Below, piece by piece: positions 1 to 9,812 of a stretch of DNA of 64,000 nt. The notes below the pieces were generated by a model. It did no database searches and had not been told where the DNA came from. It worked only from the letters and a program-made list of their open reading frames with translations. The DNA is taken from positions 29,911,892-29,975,891 of the forward strand of contig NC_073311.1 of NCBI RefSeq assembly GCF_027595985.1, in the 5' to 3' direction. The stretch comes from Sorex araneus. Lineage: Eukaryota; Chordata; Mammalia; Eulipotyphla; Soricidae. The position numbers were made by a program, and so were the translations under genes. Within the stretch, counting starts at the first letter, position 1, and each line of letters opens with the position of its first letter.

Positions 1-164
1 TGAAAAAATGTTCTACATCACTAATCATCAGGGAAATGCAAATCAAAACAATGAGATACCATCTCATGTCAGAGAGACTGGCACACATCAAAATGACAAG
101 AACAACCACTAACAATATTATAACCAAGTATCTAGAAGTAAAAAATGGAGAGAGAAAGAGAGCG

Positions 165-235
<71 letters not shown>

Positions 236-395
236 AGAGGCAGGCTATAGTGGAGGGAAACAAGGGACATTGGCGGCTGGAAACATACTGGTGGGGTTGG
301 GAGTTGGAACACTATTACTGAAAGGAAATCATGAACAACTTTGTAACTGTGTAACTGTGTATCTCAAGGTGATTCAATCAAAAATAAAAAGATTC
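1..395 (+). mobile_element. L1 3' end with internal deletion and GA expansion
   Basis: Bases 1-130 closely match the end of L1 ORF2 seen again at 63165-63290 in this window (the shared stretch reads catcactaatcatcag). A GA tract follows. From about 240 to 395 comes the L1 3' UTR, ending in the typical 'aaggtgattcaat' plus A-rich tail. About 680 bases that separate these parts in the 63 kb copy are missing. It lies in CEP290 intron 4, antisense to that gene. Confidence 0.75.
148..238. repeat. (GA)n microsatellite
   Basis: Almost pure GA dinucleotides with a few interruptions (gaaagag, gcgatc). It sits where the L1 3' UTR normally has a short 'ggagagagaga' tract, so it probably grew from that seed. 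The 130-codon open frame across it is compositional, not a gene. Confidence 0.95.
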
Positions 396-554
396 CATCA
401 GGATTACAATAATAAAATTATTTTATGATTGACCCTATCACTTTTTACAATAAAGTGATATACTTAATGCATAAATTAAAATGGATCTTCTAGTATTTAA
501 TAAATAAATCCACCACTTAACACTTTTATAAACATCTGCTTTGCAGATAATTAC

Positions 555-624
555 CAAACTTTGCTTGTTCTTGACCTGCTTTTTCAACTTCTTCCAAAGC
601 TAGTTCTGCTTCTTGAGCTTTCAT
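555..624 (-). CDS. CEP290: CEP290 coding exon 4
   Basis: This 70-nt exon encodes coiled-coil sequence beginning MKAQEAELALEEVEKAG and ending QEQAKF plus one base. It closely matches the human protein after residue 60 (human has V for A and E for Q at two places, from memory). On the minus strand the acceptor is AG at 626-625 and the donor is GT at 554-553. The length of 70 nt equals the human exon (c.181-250). The next exon of 47 nt is not found before the left edge, so the gene continues outside the window. Confidence 0.93.
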
Positions 625-969
625 CTAAATAGTTAAAAAAAAAAATCAAGATGCCTTTTCATTAGAATGTGCACAGAAAACAAGGATTTTTGTTATCGCC
701 CTACTCGCTGCTACAGCTGATATGTGGAGATACTAAGTCCAAAACTCTTCTCACACATCTTATATATCCATCAAGTATTCAACTTTTCCCTTTCTAACCT
801 TTCCCACTATTTATTTTCCAACTCTCTTTATTCAGTGCATGTGTTTAAAGTTTCTGTCTCACTTCCTTTGTAGCATACCTAAATAGCATAAAATACCTAA
901 ACAGCTCCCATCCCTTCAGTTTCTCCTATTAACATAAATAATTTAACTCTCCTAAGACATACTTTTGTG

Positions 970-1174
970 GTTTTTTCCTTGTTTGTTCGGAGGGGGGGCA
1001 CACAGTGTGTGTGTGTGGAGGGGGGGGTGTGTGCTCAGGGCTTCCTCCTGATTCTATGTTCAGGGATCACTTCTAGAGGGCCCCAGGGGACCTTATGAGA
1101 TGTCAAGGTCAAATCCAGGTCTGCCTCCTGCAGCCAAGCAAGCACCCTGTCTGCAGTACCATCATTCTAGCCCC
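970..1174 (-). repeat. old shrew-type SINE, reverse orientation
   Basis: Reads as a decayed reverse copy: 'gtgctcagggcttcctcctg', then 'cttctagagg', ending 'ctagcccc'. A TG-rich stretch has been added near its left end. Confidence 0.6.
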
Positions 1175-1211
1175 TAATGCATACATTTTGTATCAATTGT
1201 GACTAAAACCT

Positions 1212-1356
1212 TTTTACTCAGCTGAAATATAGGGAATACAGCACCTACCTTGCAGTGCAGGTGACCCCAGCTGTGACCCATGACACCACATATGGTCCCT
1301 GAGTACAGAACCAGGAATGGTTTCTGAGCGCCACAGTGTGGTTCCCCCAACCCCAA
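1212..1356 (+). repeat. old shrew-type SINE, forward orientation
   Basis: Diverged forward copy with 'accacatatggtccctgag' and 'cagaaccaggaatgg', both diagnostic of the tail region. It lies 37 bases from the preceding reverse copy. Confidence 0.6.
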
Positions 1357-1905
1357 ATCTTTATTGACTTCTTATTGCTGATAAGATGTTCAACTTGCTT
1401 AATATGAAACTTAAAGCCCTTGACAACCTATCTCAAATTACACGACATCTGTTTCCTCTACAATGTGCTATAAACTCACTGCACTGATCTCAAATTTAAT
1501 AATAGGCACCTTTTTATTTCCGGTTTTTATTTATGCTAACCACCATTCTGGAATCTCCTAAATATTTTACCAGGACTTCTTAAAATTACTCTTCCATCTC
1601 TGCCCTATCACTAGGTCTTCTCACATCTAAATCTCTTTTCCTCACAATCCTTATAATAATCTGTTGTCGTCAGGTAATTCTAGGATTATTTTAACAACTA
1701 ACATAAAATATCCTTTTTTTTTTAGGAAATTTAGAACAAAAAATGGCAATGCTTTTTGCACAGTAAAATTGTCAATCCACATTTCAGAATTCTGGTTTTT
1801 GAGTGGTGACTGAGAAATAAATACAAAGTACTTTCATTGGCATTAAGAACAGATTGTTAAACTTCTCCTAGTCACAGCTATTACTAAAATCTCTTGAATA
1901 CAAAC

Positions 1906-1983
1906 CTTCATTAGTGACTGAGTCACTCTGAAAAGGTGAATGACATTTTCTTGACTTTCATTTTTTAGTTCATTTGCTTCCAC
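1906..1983 (-). CDS. CEP290: CEP290 coding exon 3
   Basis: This 78-nt, phase-0 exon encodes 26 residues starting VEANELKNESQENVIHLF and ending TQSLMK. It matches human CEP290 residues 35-60 with a few changes. The acceptor is AG at 1985-1984 and the donor GT at 1905-1904 (minus-strand GTTTG). Its length equals the human exon (c.103-180). It lies in the N-terminal coiled-coil region that helps place CEP290 at the centrosome and transition zone. Confidence 0.95.
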
Positions 1984-2072
1984 CTAAACAAACAGAAAAG
2001 CAACTTTTTAAGTTCCATGACTTTTATTCAAAATCTAAGAACTCTGCCCGTCAAAAAGTCCCATAATCTGAG

Positions 2073-2165
2073 CATTGTATAACTGAGACTTAAACCTGAA
2101 AACTTTGTACACTTTCCACATGGTGACTCAATAAAAAAATTAAAAAAATTAAAAAATAAGAAATA
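2073..2165 (+). mobile_element. 93-bp L1 3' end with 20-bp target duplication
   Basis: Contains the L1 terminus 'catggtgactcaataaaa' and an A-rich tail. It is flanked by an exact 20-bp direct repeat, at 2053-2072 and 2166-2185. This is a severely 5'-truncated insertion in CEP290 intron 2, 46 bases from the exon 2 splice donor. Confidence 0.88.
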
Positions 2166-2230
2166 AAAAAGTCCCATAATCTGAGAGACAAATAGGAGTT
2201 GTGTGTATGCATCGTGATCAATTTAAGCAC

Positions 2231-2360
2231 CTTGGATAAGGAAACCAATAAATTATTCGCCAATTCTTCCTGTCTCGGCAGGTCATCTGGATCAACTTTC
2301 ATGATTTCTTTCCAGTTTATATTAGGTGGCATCTTGACTTCTCACGCGGTGTTTTACTTT
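2231..2360 (-). CDS. CEP290: CEP290 exon 2 with start codon
   Basis: Encodes the N-terminus of CEP290, the large coiled-coil protein of the ciliary transition zone and centriolar satellites that gates traffic into cilia. The ATG is at 2332-2330 (reverse strand) in context AAGATGC, with A at -3. The first 34 codons read MPPNINWKEIMKVDPDDL and continue through PRQEELANNLLVSLSK, nearly identical to human. The 102 coding bases end at donor GT 2230-2229, exactly as in human (c.1-102). The 5' boundary is acceptor TTACAG with AG at 2362-2361, leaving 28 nt of 5' UTR here. An open frame running on past 2231 is intron read-through. Confidence 0.96.
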
Positions 2361-2934
2361 CTGTAACAAAACGAGTGGGATTAGCACTTTCAAAATAAAA
2401 CAGCGCTGCTGCTTTTACAGTAATGTACGGTGTTCAATAGGTTAGACCGCGATCAATAACTAGGGTGTTCACAGAGAGTTATGGTCCCATAGCTGGATCA
2501 AGAGATAAAGCAAAATAAAATAGCCTGGGGTCAAAACTACTGCGGCTGGCAAACACCAGCAGATGCTGGCGGGGCGAAGTGACCTAGAACAGATCCCAGA
2601 TCTAGGACAGACAGATCACTAGGGTGCTTCCCCGCCTGACTGGCTCCCTCCTCCGCACCCCCTTACCACCAAAGCGCGGGCATCCGAGGGGGCCAGGCGT
2701 GGGGGTGCCTGGAAGGCTGCTAGCAGCGGGGTTCAGAGCAACAGGAAACGGGGGGCTCCGGGGGCGGAAACGAGCGACTGAAGTGCAGTCTGACTACGGA
2801 GGGCGGCCCTGAGTTGGAGCAGGCCGATGGGCCGAGAACACACGCGGGGAGCAGGGAGGCGAGGCTACCGCTCTCGGCGGCCGGAGGCTGAAAAATAACC
2901 CGACGCGCCGTGGGAAGGGGCCGGCGGGAACCAC
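2361..2934 (-). other. CEP290 intron 1 (probable)
   Basis: Runs from the exon 2 acceptor to a weak candidate donor at 2934-2933. The distal half is GC-rich and belongs to the CpG island. A stronger-looking GGTGGTAAGG donor lies near 2665 on the minus strand and would give a longer exon 1. Confidence 0.45.
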
Positions 2935-3270
2935 CCCGCTAGATCAAGCCCGGCCGTTCCGGGCGGGGCCTCATCTCTCTCTACCGCACCCACCGGGCCG
3001 GCTCTGTCGCCACCACGCCTGACCAGTTTGCCAGCGTGGTGTCCCCGTCGGGACGCTGGATGCCGCCAAGCCGGTCACGATGCAGCCCAAGCCGTAGCGG
3101 CGACCGCTGCTAGGCGACACCATTCCCCGCCCCGGCAAACGTCGGGTTCCCGGATGCCGGCGGGAGGGGGGGGGGGGGGAGGTGGGGCACCGCCTACAAT
3201 TTACGACCGGAGCCGTGATGCTTTACGGCGCGGTCCCGCGGGAGGGCGCGAGGGTTGGACTTCAAATCCC
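2935..3270 (-). other. CEP290: CEP290 non-coding exon 1 (probable)
   Basis: The minus strand here resembles my memory of the human CEP290 5' leader at several points: 'GATTTGAAGTCC' near the start, 'TAAAGCATCAC', 'GGTGTCGCCTAGCAGC', and 'GGCTTGATCTAG' near the end. A donor GT at 2934-2933 would make exon 1 about 336 nt. Adding 28 nt from exon 2 gives a leader close to the human length. The donor is non-consensus and no alignment was run. Confidence 0.5.
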
Positions 3271-3277
3271 AGCATGC
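3259..3277. promoter_or_regulatory. ZNF143 (Staf)-type binding motif
   Basis: The 19-mer ACTTCAAATCCCAGCATGC differs little from the ZNF143/SBS consensus ACTACAATTCCCAGMATGC as I recall it. It sits exactly at the divide between the two divergent transcription units. Such motifs are typical of bidirectional mammalian promoters. Confidence 0.7.
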
Positions 3278-3289
3278 ACCCCTGCCCCG

Positions 3290-3569
3290 AGGCTTCTGCG
3301 GCGGGGGAACTTGAGCCTCGGCGCACGGGAGCGCGGCCGTTCCCGGCGTGCTGTGCGCGAGCCTGCGACCCTCGCCGGGCTGCGGGCGGCGATTCCCCAG
3401 GCGGGCGGCGCGGTGCGGCGCCTCGCGGTGGCGGTCGTGTGGGGGCGCGCACCTTGGCGCGGGTGACCCGAGCGAGCCTAGGTCATGACCGCGCCTTCGG
3501 TGGCGTCGCTCTCGGGCTCGCTGTCCCTGAGGTTTGCCTGAGTCCTTGCAGCGGGCGGCGCGCTCCCAG
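3290..3569 (+). other. TMTC3: TMTC3 non-coding exon 1 (start approximate)
   Basis: GC-rich leader ending in a strong splice donor, CCCAG|GTGAGG, with GT at 3570-3571. The transcription start is inferred only from the CpG island and from the CEP290 exon 1 position. It joins the 27-nt leader in exon 2 (15300-15326). It contains a short upstream ORF at 3485-3541. Confidence 0.6.
3485..3541 (+). promoter_or_regulatory. upstream ORF in the TMTC3 leader
   Basis: An ATG at 3485 opens an 18-codon frame (MTAPSVASLSG... ending RFA) with a TGA at 3539-3541, still inside exon 1. The context is GGTCATGA, with G at -4, T at -3 and A at +4, so it is weak. It could modestly lower translation of TMTC3; translation itself is not shown. 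Confidence 0.45.
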
Positions 3570-4317
3570 GTGAGGTGGGGCTGACGAGCGGCGGCGGGGG
3601 CGGAGTTGAGGGGAGCGGAGCGCGGTCCTGAGCAGCTTTGACTTCAGGGGGGAGGTGGCAGGGCCGGGAGCCGGGGTGGGAGAGAGGCGAGGCACACCCG
3701 CCTCCCGCCGGGCCGGTGTATCTCCCGGGCCGGGGCCGTCTGGGAGAAGAAAAGTTTTGTTTTTATTGTTTCCAAGGCGGGGGGGTATCACGATCAGCCC
3801 CCCTGGGAGTAGGGGCCGCGCAGCCCAGTTGGTGGGGTTGGGGGGTGGGCGGGCGACTCGCGAGTGCAGACTGGGGGGAGCCCTCAGTCTCGGGTACCCT
3901 CTTGGCGCCGCTGCCTTCGCGGCTAAGGTGGGAGGAGCAGAGAGACGGGGGCTGGGGGCTAGAACTTGTCGCGTCCCCCCCCCCCCAGCCCCGTTCCTGC
4001 GGTCGCCGAGCGGGGGGTGGGTGGGAGGAGGGGCTGGGGAGGGGAGGGGTAGGCGCGGTGGCGGGCCGGCGTCCCGGTTCTTGTCTGGGCAAGTCGTGCC
4101 CGTCCCGCCGCTCCCCGCCGCCCGAGGACAGTTGGGAGCTGTCAGCGCCCGTGTCTGACTGGCCTTTCCAGCCCCTCGCGGCTCCCGGGGTTGTGTCGGC
4201 CCGCTCCTGGCGGAGGAGGTCCGTGCCTCGTCACTGCTTTCTCTCTCCCGGAGGACCGACGTCTGTCCAGCCCACGAGTCTGGGGCAGATTGGCGGGAAT
4301 CTCACTTTGCTTGTAGT

Positions 4318-4462
4318 TACGGGGGCGAGGGGGGGTGCTCAGGGATCATTCCAGGGATCATTCCAGGCAGGGCTCCTCCTCGGGGATCCCTGTGGGGTGC
4401 TGGGGAACTAACTAACCTGGGTCAGCCGCCTGCAGGGCAAGCGCCCCACCCGCTGTGCTCTC
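4318..4462 (-). repeat. old SINE, reverse, inside the CpG island
   Basis: Signature 'gtgctcagggatcattcc', a local 12-bp duplication of 'agggatcattcc', then 'gcaagcgccccacccgctgtgctctcc'. Confidence 0.7.
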
Positions 4463-4734
4463 CGGAATTTCCAACGTAGCAAATAACTGGAATCAAGCCT
4501 TCTCTCTGGGCAGTACGGTGCCTTGGCATCTCGGGCCCCTTTCGGCCAGTGTGCTTCATGTTTCTAATGTCTGTTCATGGGGTTTTTCTGAGGTCTCACC
4601 CGGAAGGGAGATTGCACTGTCTTCAGCCTCACCCCGTTGCCTCGGCAAGCTCTCACAAGGGGAGTGGCATTTTTTTTCACCATCGAGGATTATTTCCTGG
4701 TGGGTGTGTACCACGTCGCTGGGGTTCAGTTACC

Positions 4735-4815
4735 GTCGCTGTTGATGTTACCATATCTTGATGGGTTACCATCTCTTGATGTTACCATCTCTTGATGGGT
4801 GCTGTTGATGACCTT
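4735..4815. repeat. short imperfect tandem repeat
   Basis: About three copies of a 17-mer core 'gttaccatctcttgatg' with small changes. Confidence 0.75.
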
Positions 4816-5009
4816 TCCCAGCGCCTGTGGGCAATCTGTATGCCTTCCACTGGGTACCTTTCAGACAGTGCTGGGGTCTGGGATCTGCACTCTTGTCAGG
4901 ACGAGGACCTGAAGATTTAGTGCTGCTCCTGTCTCCTCCGAAGCCCCGGCCCTGTGCATCTTCTTGGGAAGGATATCCGCTGACCACATATTTTGTTTTG
5001 TTTGTCTTT

Positions 5010-5183
5010 TTTGCATGGGGGCGTTGGGTGTTAGAGTTCTTATGGCTCTCTCTGTGCTCATGCTTGACCTCTGGCATTGTTTGGGGGACCACCTGGGGTG
5101 CCTAGGGATCAAACCCGGTTTTGCCTGCAGGGCCAGTGCACTCTACCTCCTGTATGGTAAGAAGGCGCTCAACCCCCTAGCCC
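5010..5183 (-). repeat. old SINE, reverse
   Basis: Reads 'tgtttgggggaccacctggggtgc' as two adjoining signature pieces, then 'agggatcaaacccgg', ending 'cccctagccc'. Confidence 0.65.
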
Positions 5184-5380
5184 GTTTAATTGTGTCATTT
5201 GTTTTCTCTTATATTAGATGAGTTTATTTTAGCCCCTGTTAAATACACAACTAAAAACAAATTTGGGGGAGGAGGTGCCACATCCTTGGGTGCCCCTCCT
5301 AGCTCTGTGCCCAGGAATGACCCCCCCCCCCCCAGTGGTGCTTAGTGGACTGTATTGCTCTACTAAGAATTAGACAGGTA

Positions 5381-5559
5381 GGGGCTGGACCAATAGCACA
5401 GCGGGTAGGGCGTTTGCCTTGCACGCAGCCGAACCAGGTTCGATTCCCAGCATCCCATATGGTCCCCTGAGCACTGCCAGGGGTAATTCCTGAGTGCAGA
5501 GCCAGGAGTAACCCCTGTGCATCGCTGGGTGTGACCCAAAAGGCAAAAAAAAAAAAAAA
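5381..5559 (+). mobile_element. young tRNA-derived SINE (short-tail type)
   Basis: Full copy. The head 'ggggctggaccaatagcaca' contains the A-box region, 'ggttcgattcc' is the B box, then the tail through 'gggtgtgaccc' and poly-A. An exact 13-bp target duplication, aattagacaggta, flanks it at 5368-5380 and 5560-5572. Confidence 0.95.
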
Positions 5560-5811
5560 AATTAGACAGGTATCTGCCTCAGGAAGCCTTACCTCTGCAG
5601 TCCTTACTAAGCCATGCAGCTAACTTCTTGTGCATTTCTCCATCCCTAGACATGCAATTTGCAAGTGTCTTCTGATTGGTAGAGTGCCTTATCCTTTTGT
5701 TATTTTCGGTTTGCTGATTTCCTTTACCGTGCACTCTTTCTCGTTTGCTGTAATCCCACTGTTCAGTTATGTTTTTTGTTGCCTTTGCTTCTAGTTTCAA
5801 ATCCAAAAATT

Positions 5812-6061
5812 ATTTGCCACAATTCAAAATTAAGCTATGATTTATTTCGTTCTGGATCCTATATTCAAGTAATATGTTTTTAGTTGATTTTTTTATGAAT
5901 CTGTGAGATAGGACTCCCTTTTATTCTTTTGCACGTATTTGCCACAATTCAAAATTAAGCTATGATTTATTTCGTTCTGGATCCTATATTCAAGTAATAC
6001 GTTTTCAGTTGATTTTTTTATGAATCTGTGAGATAGGACTCCCTTTTATTCTTTTGCACGT
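5812..6061. repeat. 125-bp tandem duplication
   Basis: Copies 5812-5936 and 5937-6061 differ at only two positions (both T to C, near 5879/6000). The unit and the flank to about 6110 resemble an antisense L1 fragment ('gcaccatttattaaact'). Confidence 0.95.
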
Positions 6062-6139
6062 GATTCTCTAGTTTTCCAAGCACCATTTATTAAACTAGCC
6101 TTTTTCTTTGCATATGCTTGAATTCTTAGTTTGTTTTCA

Positions 6140-6357
6140 TTTTGTTATTGTTGTTACTTTTGTAGTGTTGTGGTTAGAACCCAAGTTCTCCCATATTAAA
6201 GGCATGCCTTCTACTTCTAAGCCACATCCTTCCCTCCTTGTGCTCTGAATCACACCCCTTCTGGTGGTTTTTCTGGGTGATATGCTGTGGTGGACTTTGA
6301 ACAGATCTCCCACATAAAAGGCAAGCACCTTATCCACTGTACTTTCTCTCTTGCCCC
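6140..6357 (-). repeat. two abutting old SINE tails, reverse
   Basis: Two successive weak matches of the form 'ttgaacagatctcccacat...ggcaagcaccttatccactgta...cttgcccc'. Both are heavily decayed. Confidence 0.4.
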
Positions 6358-6689
6358 TATGTGCTTTAAACAAATGCCATACTGTCTTGATTATTATAGC
6401 TTTTCATTATCTCACTTAATTTTCATAGTAATCCTGTGAAATAGGTGTATACTTACACTGACTTCATCTTCTAGCCGAGAAACTAAGACTTGAAAAGGTT
6501 AAGAATTCTGATCAAACTTAGTGTGTGACTGAAGAGGCTCTTTCTAACTGAAGGGGCACCTGCTTACATGCTTTACTGGTTCTTAGGGCCTGATTCTTAG
6601 GACCTGCTGGAATCATTATTTCTAAAGTCCACTTGAGCTCAGTCTTGGTATCAATATATCATTTCATAACATCAGTTATTCAAGAACTT

Positions 6690-6858
6690 GAATTTTCAGT
6701 GCCTTTGGAGTCAGACTGAGGGGAGGCACGCTGGGATGCTCAGAAATTCTGCCTCTGCGCAAAGGAATCACTCTTGGGCTCTGGGATGCCACAAACTGAA
6801 CCCAGTTCTGCCACGTGCAAGGAAAGTGCTGTACTTGCTATACCATCTCTTTGGCTCC
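6690..6858 (-). repeat. old SINE, reverse
   Basis: Contains 'actcttgggctctgggatgc', 'aactgaacccagttctgcca' and a terminal 'tataccatctctttggctcc'. Confidence 0.6.
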
Positions 6859-7202
6859 AAATTTTTTATTGTTTTTACTTCACATTTTATCAGTGGATAG
6901 TAAACGGGAAATCTCATATTTGTTAAGTACACATATGCTTAGATCACAAACTTATTAATTTACATTTTTTTAGTAGGGCTGCTCCCAACAGTGTAGGGGT
7001 GACTGGGGCCAGGTACTTGACCTTAAAGTGCAGGCCTTTTAGTTTGGGGCTGGGTACTAAGGGTCATTGTGGCATTCTAAAGATAAGCTTAGTATGAAAA
7101 TTGAAAACATGTTTATAAGTTTAGTTTATCATATTTATAGAAGTTAAATAATTTGCTGCTCACTAACGAAGCCAAGATTTTTAACCCAAATCTTAGTTAA
7201 CA

Positions 7203-7447
7203 GTCCTGTCACTGTCACTGTCATCCCGTTGTTCATTGATTTGTTAGAGCGGGCACCAGTAACGTCTCTCAATGTGAGACTTATTGTTACTGTTTTTTGG
7301 CATATCCAATACGCACGGGTAGCTTGCCAGGCTCTGCTGTGCAGGCACAATACTCGGTAGCTTGACGGGCTCTCCGAGAGGGGCGGAGGAATCGAACAGG
7401 GGTCTGCTGCGTGAAAGGCGAACGCTCTACCACTGTGCTATCGCTCC
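7203..7447 (-). mobile_element. SINE, long-tail type, reverse
   Basis: Starts 'tgtcactgtcactgtcatcc', runs through 'ttggcatatccaatacgcac', 'ggctctccgagaggggcgg' and 'gaatcgaac' (B box complement), and ends at 'gtgctatcgctcc'. The head is the same as in the short-tail SINE but the tail is different. Confidence 0.85.
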
Positions 7448-8337
7448 TAGTTTGGTTTTTTATTTGTTTTGTGGGGAGAGGATGAGTTTGGGGGTTTTGA
7501 TGTTTTTATTTTTATTTTTTATTTCTTTTTGTGTGTGTGTGCTGGACAATGGGGAAGGATACAGCAGGATAATTGCCTGTCTTAGTTTCTGGTTTGCTTT
7601 AAGAAGGTAGATTTTCCCTCTGGGTGCTGAATAATTAATTTTCTGACAAGACTGTGGTAGCCTGAATAAATTTGAAAACCTCTGATCTAGATTTTAATGC
7701 TCTATAGAATGCTTGCATCTAACTGAATCAAAAAATGTAATTCAAGTTCTTTCTGAAACTCACCATTGGTAGCCCCCAAATTTTCTACTTCACTTTCAGT
7801 AAAGGGATTTATTTGTGTGACTATTTTATTCATTCCCTTATTACAAGAGCACTTTCCTGACCTGCCTTCTTTTTCTCTGTAGTTTTACAGCATTTTTATT
7901 TGATTAAAATCACAAGAAAGATTTGCTCTTTATAATTACTGCCTCTGTTCTTTGTTCCAAGCAACTTGTGTACCATAAGTATTACTTCACCCTCTCTTTG
8001 CTGCTTTATCAAAATAATAACAACTTACTTTCTCACCATCTAAACTAAAACATGGCCATGGTTAATGTTTTGCCTTATTTTATGGAGAGGAATAATTGAG
8101 TAGCAAGCAGACACTTGTCTCTTCTAGACATGAGGAAACTGGGAAAATTGTTAGGAGTCAGTGTGAATAAAGATTTTATAGGCCAAATTTTAGGGAACTT
8201 TAAATAATAATATAGTAAATTACACTTAGTGAACCCTATTTAATCACAAAATTATTAAACTAAGAGGACTTTTCTGTTTTTCTGTTTCCAAGTTCCTGCA
8301 CAATTTTGTTCATACTACAATTGTCCTATTGTTTTTC

Positions 8338-8504
8338 TTTATTTGGGGGACACACCCAGGGATGCTCAGGGCTTGCTTCTAGCTCTGGGCTCAGAGATCA
8401 CTCCTGGCAGTATCCAGGGAACGTAGGAAGCTGGGTCTAGGTATGAATGCGGAGTCTGCCATGTTCAAGGCAAGCACCCTTCCCTGCTGTACCCTCTGCC
8501 CTGC
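8338..8504 (-). repeat. old SINE, reverse
   Basis: 'gacacacccagggatgctca' at the left and 'caaggcaagcaccc' near the right. Moderately diverged. Confidence 0.7.
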
Positions 8505-8937
8505 ACAATTCTGTAAGAGTGAGCTCTCGGTGCACCCTTGTTGAAGGAATGATAGTAAGTTTTGTTTCTGTATTGTAACTCATGATATCCCATTTTATAA
8601 GTAAATGTAAAGGTATTCTCTGCTCAGCAAGTGCAACTGATTAAATACTCTGTTAGGCAGAGAACAGAAACAGAGTACTCTAGTTTTTAATTGATTATAG
8701 ACTGCAGGAATCCCATTTCTGAATACTCCAAAAATAAGGCCTTGTCTCTTGAGAACCCACTTCTTGGATTTCTAGGATTCTTTTTACTGTGTCTTCACTT
8801 GGCAGAAGGGGCAAGGGAGTCTTTCTCATATTTCTCTCTTTTATGTGGGTGATGCTATCCCCATTTGTGAGTGGTTCACCCTCACATAATCTTCCAAAGG
8901 GCCAGCCTCCAAATACCACTCCATAGGGTTTAACATG

Positions 8938-8959
8938 AGTGAGTGTGTGTGTGTGTGTG

Positions 8960-8999
<40 letters not shown>
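8938..8999. repeat. (TG)n(CTGT)n compound microsatellite
   Basis: TG dinucleotides change abruptly to CTGT tetranucleotides (about ten copies). Confidence 0.95.
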
Positions 9000-9812
9000 C
9001 ATGTCTCTGTGTTTGTGTTGGGTGGAGTGCAAAACACTCATCCTGTTCCCTCAACTAACATTTAACAGTGATGTTCTATGTTGTTATGGTAATGTCCCCC
9101 AATAACTCATGCCTCCTTCCATCTATGCCCTTAAGTTACATAGTTCTTATGGGCGGAACATAAGAGATCCTGGCACACATGAGAACTAGCTCTCTCTTTC
9201 TCTTTTAATGCTGTCCCTTGAAAGTCTTCTAAACTTGTGTTATCTTGACCCATAGATTTCCCTTGAATAGATTTTGAGATTGTCTTTCATTGAAAGTGGC
9301 AGAGTCATTTATGCCAGGCCCAGTAGTATTCTTTGCCTGCTCCTTGCTTTGTGCTCTGGATTGTATATGCATAGCATCAGCTAAGCATGCTGCTATACAT
9401 CTAATCGTTATGTTTGACCATTAGTGGAAAATATTTAATAAGCAGTCTTGCCCTTCAGTACCTCCTGTTCTCAGATGACTAAAGAAGTTCACTCTGAGTT
9501 ACTAGTCACAAACAGGGACGACAGGCTTTGCAAGCTTAGGTCCCTATCTTTTAGGTAACTAACCTTAACCAACAAGGATAACTTGAAACATATACTAACC
9601 TCAGACAGACCAATAGAAGAACTATGTATTTATCCACTAAAGATAATCAGTGGGTTTATGGGATTATGAGACTGGTATTCCAAACTTGATTTTACTTGAG
9701 TTTCTGCAGGCTAGAAGTACTTAAATAGTTTTGAGGCAGAATTTCTTCTCAAGCAAACTGTAGGGGTTTTTGTTTTTTTATTTTGTTTTTTGTTTTTTGA
9801 AAGTAGAAAAGT

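Larger units (their letters stand above)
625..1905 (-). other. CEP290 intron 3
   Basis: AT-rich intron with two old SINE relics (970-1174 and 1212-1356) and a short TG run near 1005-1035. I see nothing else in it. Confidence 0.85.
2520..4450. promoter_or_regulatory. CpG island / bidirectional CEP290-TMTC3 promoter
   Basis: Dense CpG and GC-rich DNA, sharply different from the AT-rich surroundings, spans the first exons of two divergent genes. Poly-G runs occur at 3166-3179 and poly-C at 3976-3985. No TATA box is evident, as expected of a housekeeping island. The two 5' ends appear to be only tens of bases apart near 3270-3290. CEP290 and TMTC3 are also head-to-head in other mammals (established knowledge). 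Confidence 0.85.

Noticed and set aside
36..428. 130-codon open frame rich in Arg-Glu
   Set aside because: It is GA-microsatellite translation bounded by L1 sequence.
2090..2230. Extension of the CEP290 start frame past codon 34
   Set aside because: It is intron read-through after a good GT donor; the true continuation is the exon at 1906-1983.
3163..3182. Poly-G run as a regulatory quadruplex
   Set aside because: The sequence allows it, but nothing here distinguishes a functional structure from a simple homopolymer.
3028..4411. Several long open frames (up to 257 codons) in the GC-rich region
   Set aside because: Stop codons are rare in GC-rich DNA. The frames overlap on both strands, have low-complexity Gly/Arg/Pro composition and match no family. 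They cover the CpG island, exon 1 and the start of intron 1.
5381..5460. tRNA gene suggested by A- and B-box-like motifs
   Set aside because: The head is tRNA-derived but has no complete cloverleaf and is part of a SINE with poly-A and target duplication.
7144..7350. Frames such as those at 7144, 9778, 16716, 39990 and 54375
   Set aside because: They translate SINE copies; the recurring peptides reflect repeat identity, not a gene family.
8938..8999. Regular tetranucleotide array considered as a CRISPR-like array
   Set aside because: No spacers; a plain CTGT microsatellite in a mammalian genome.
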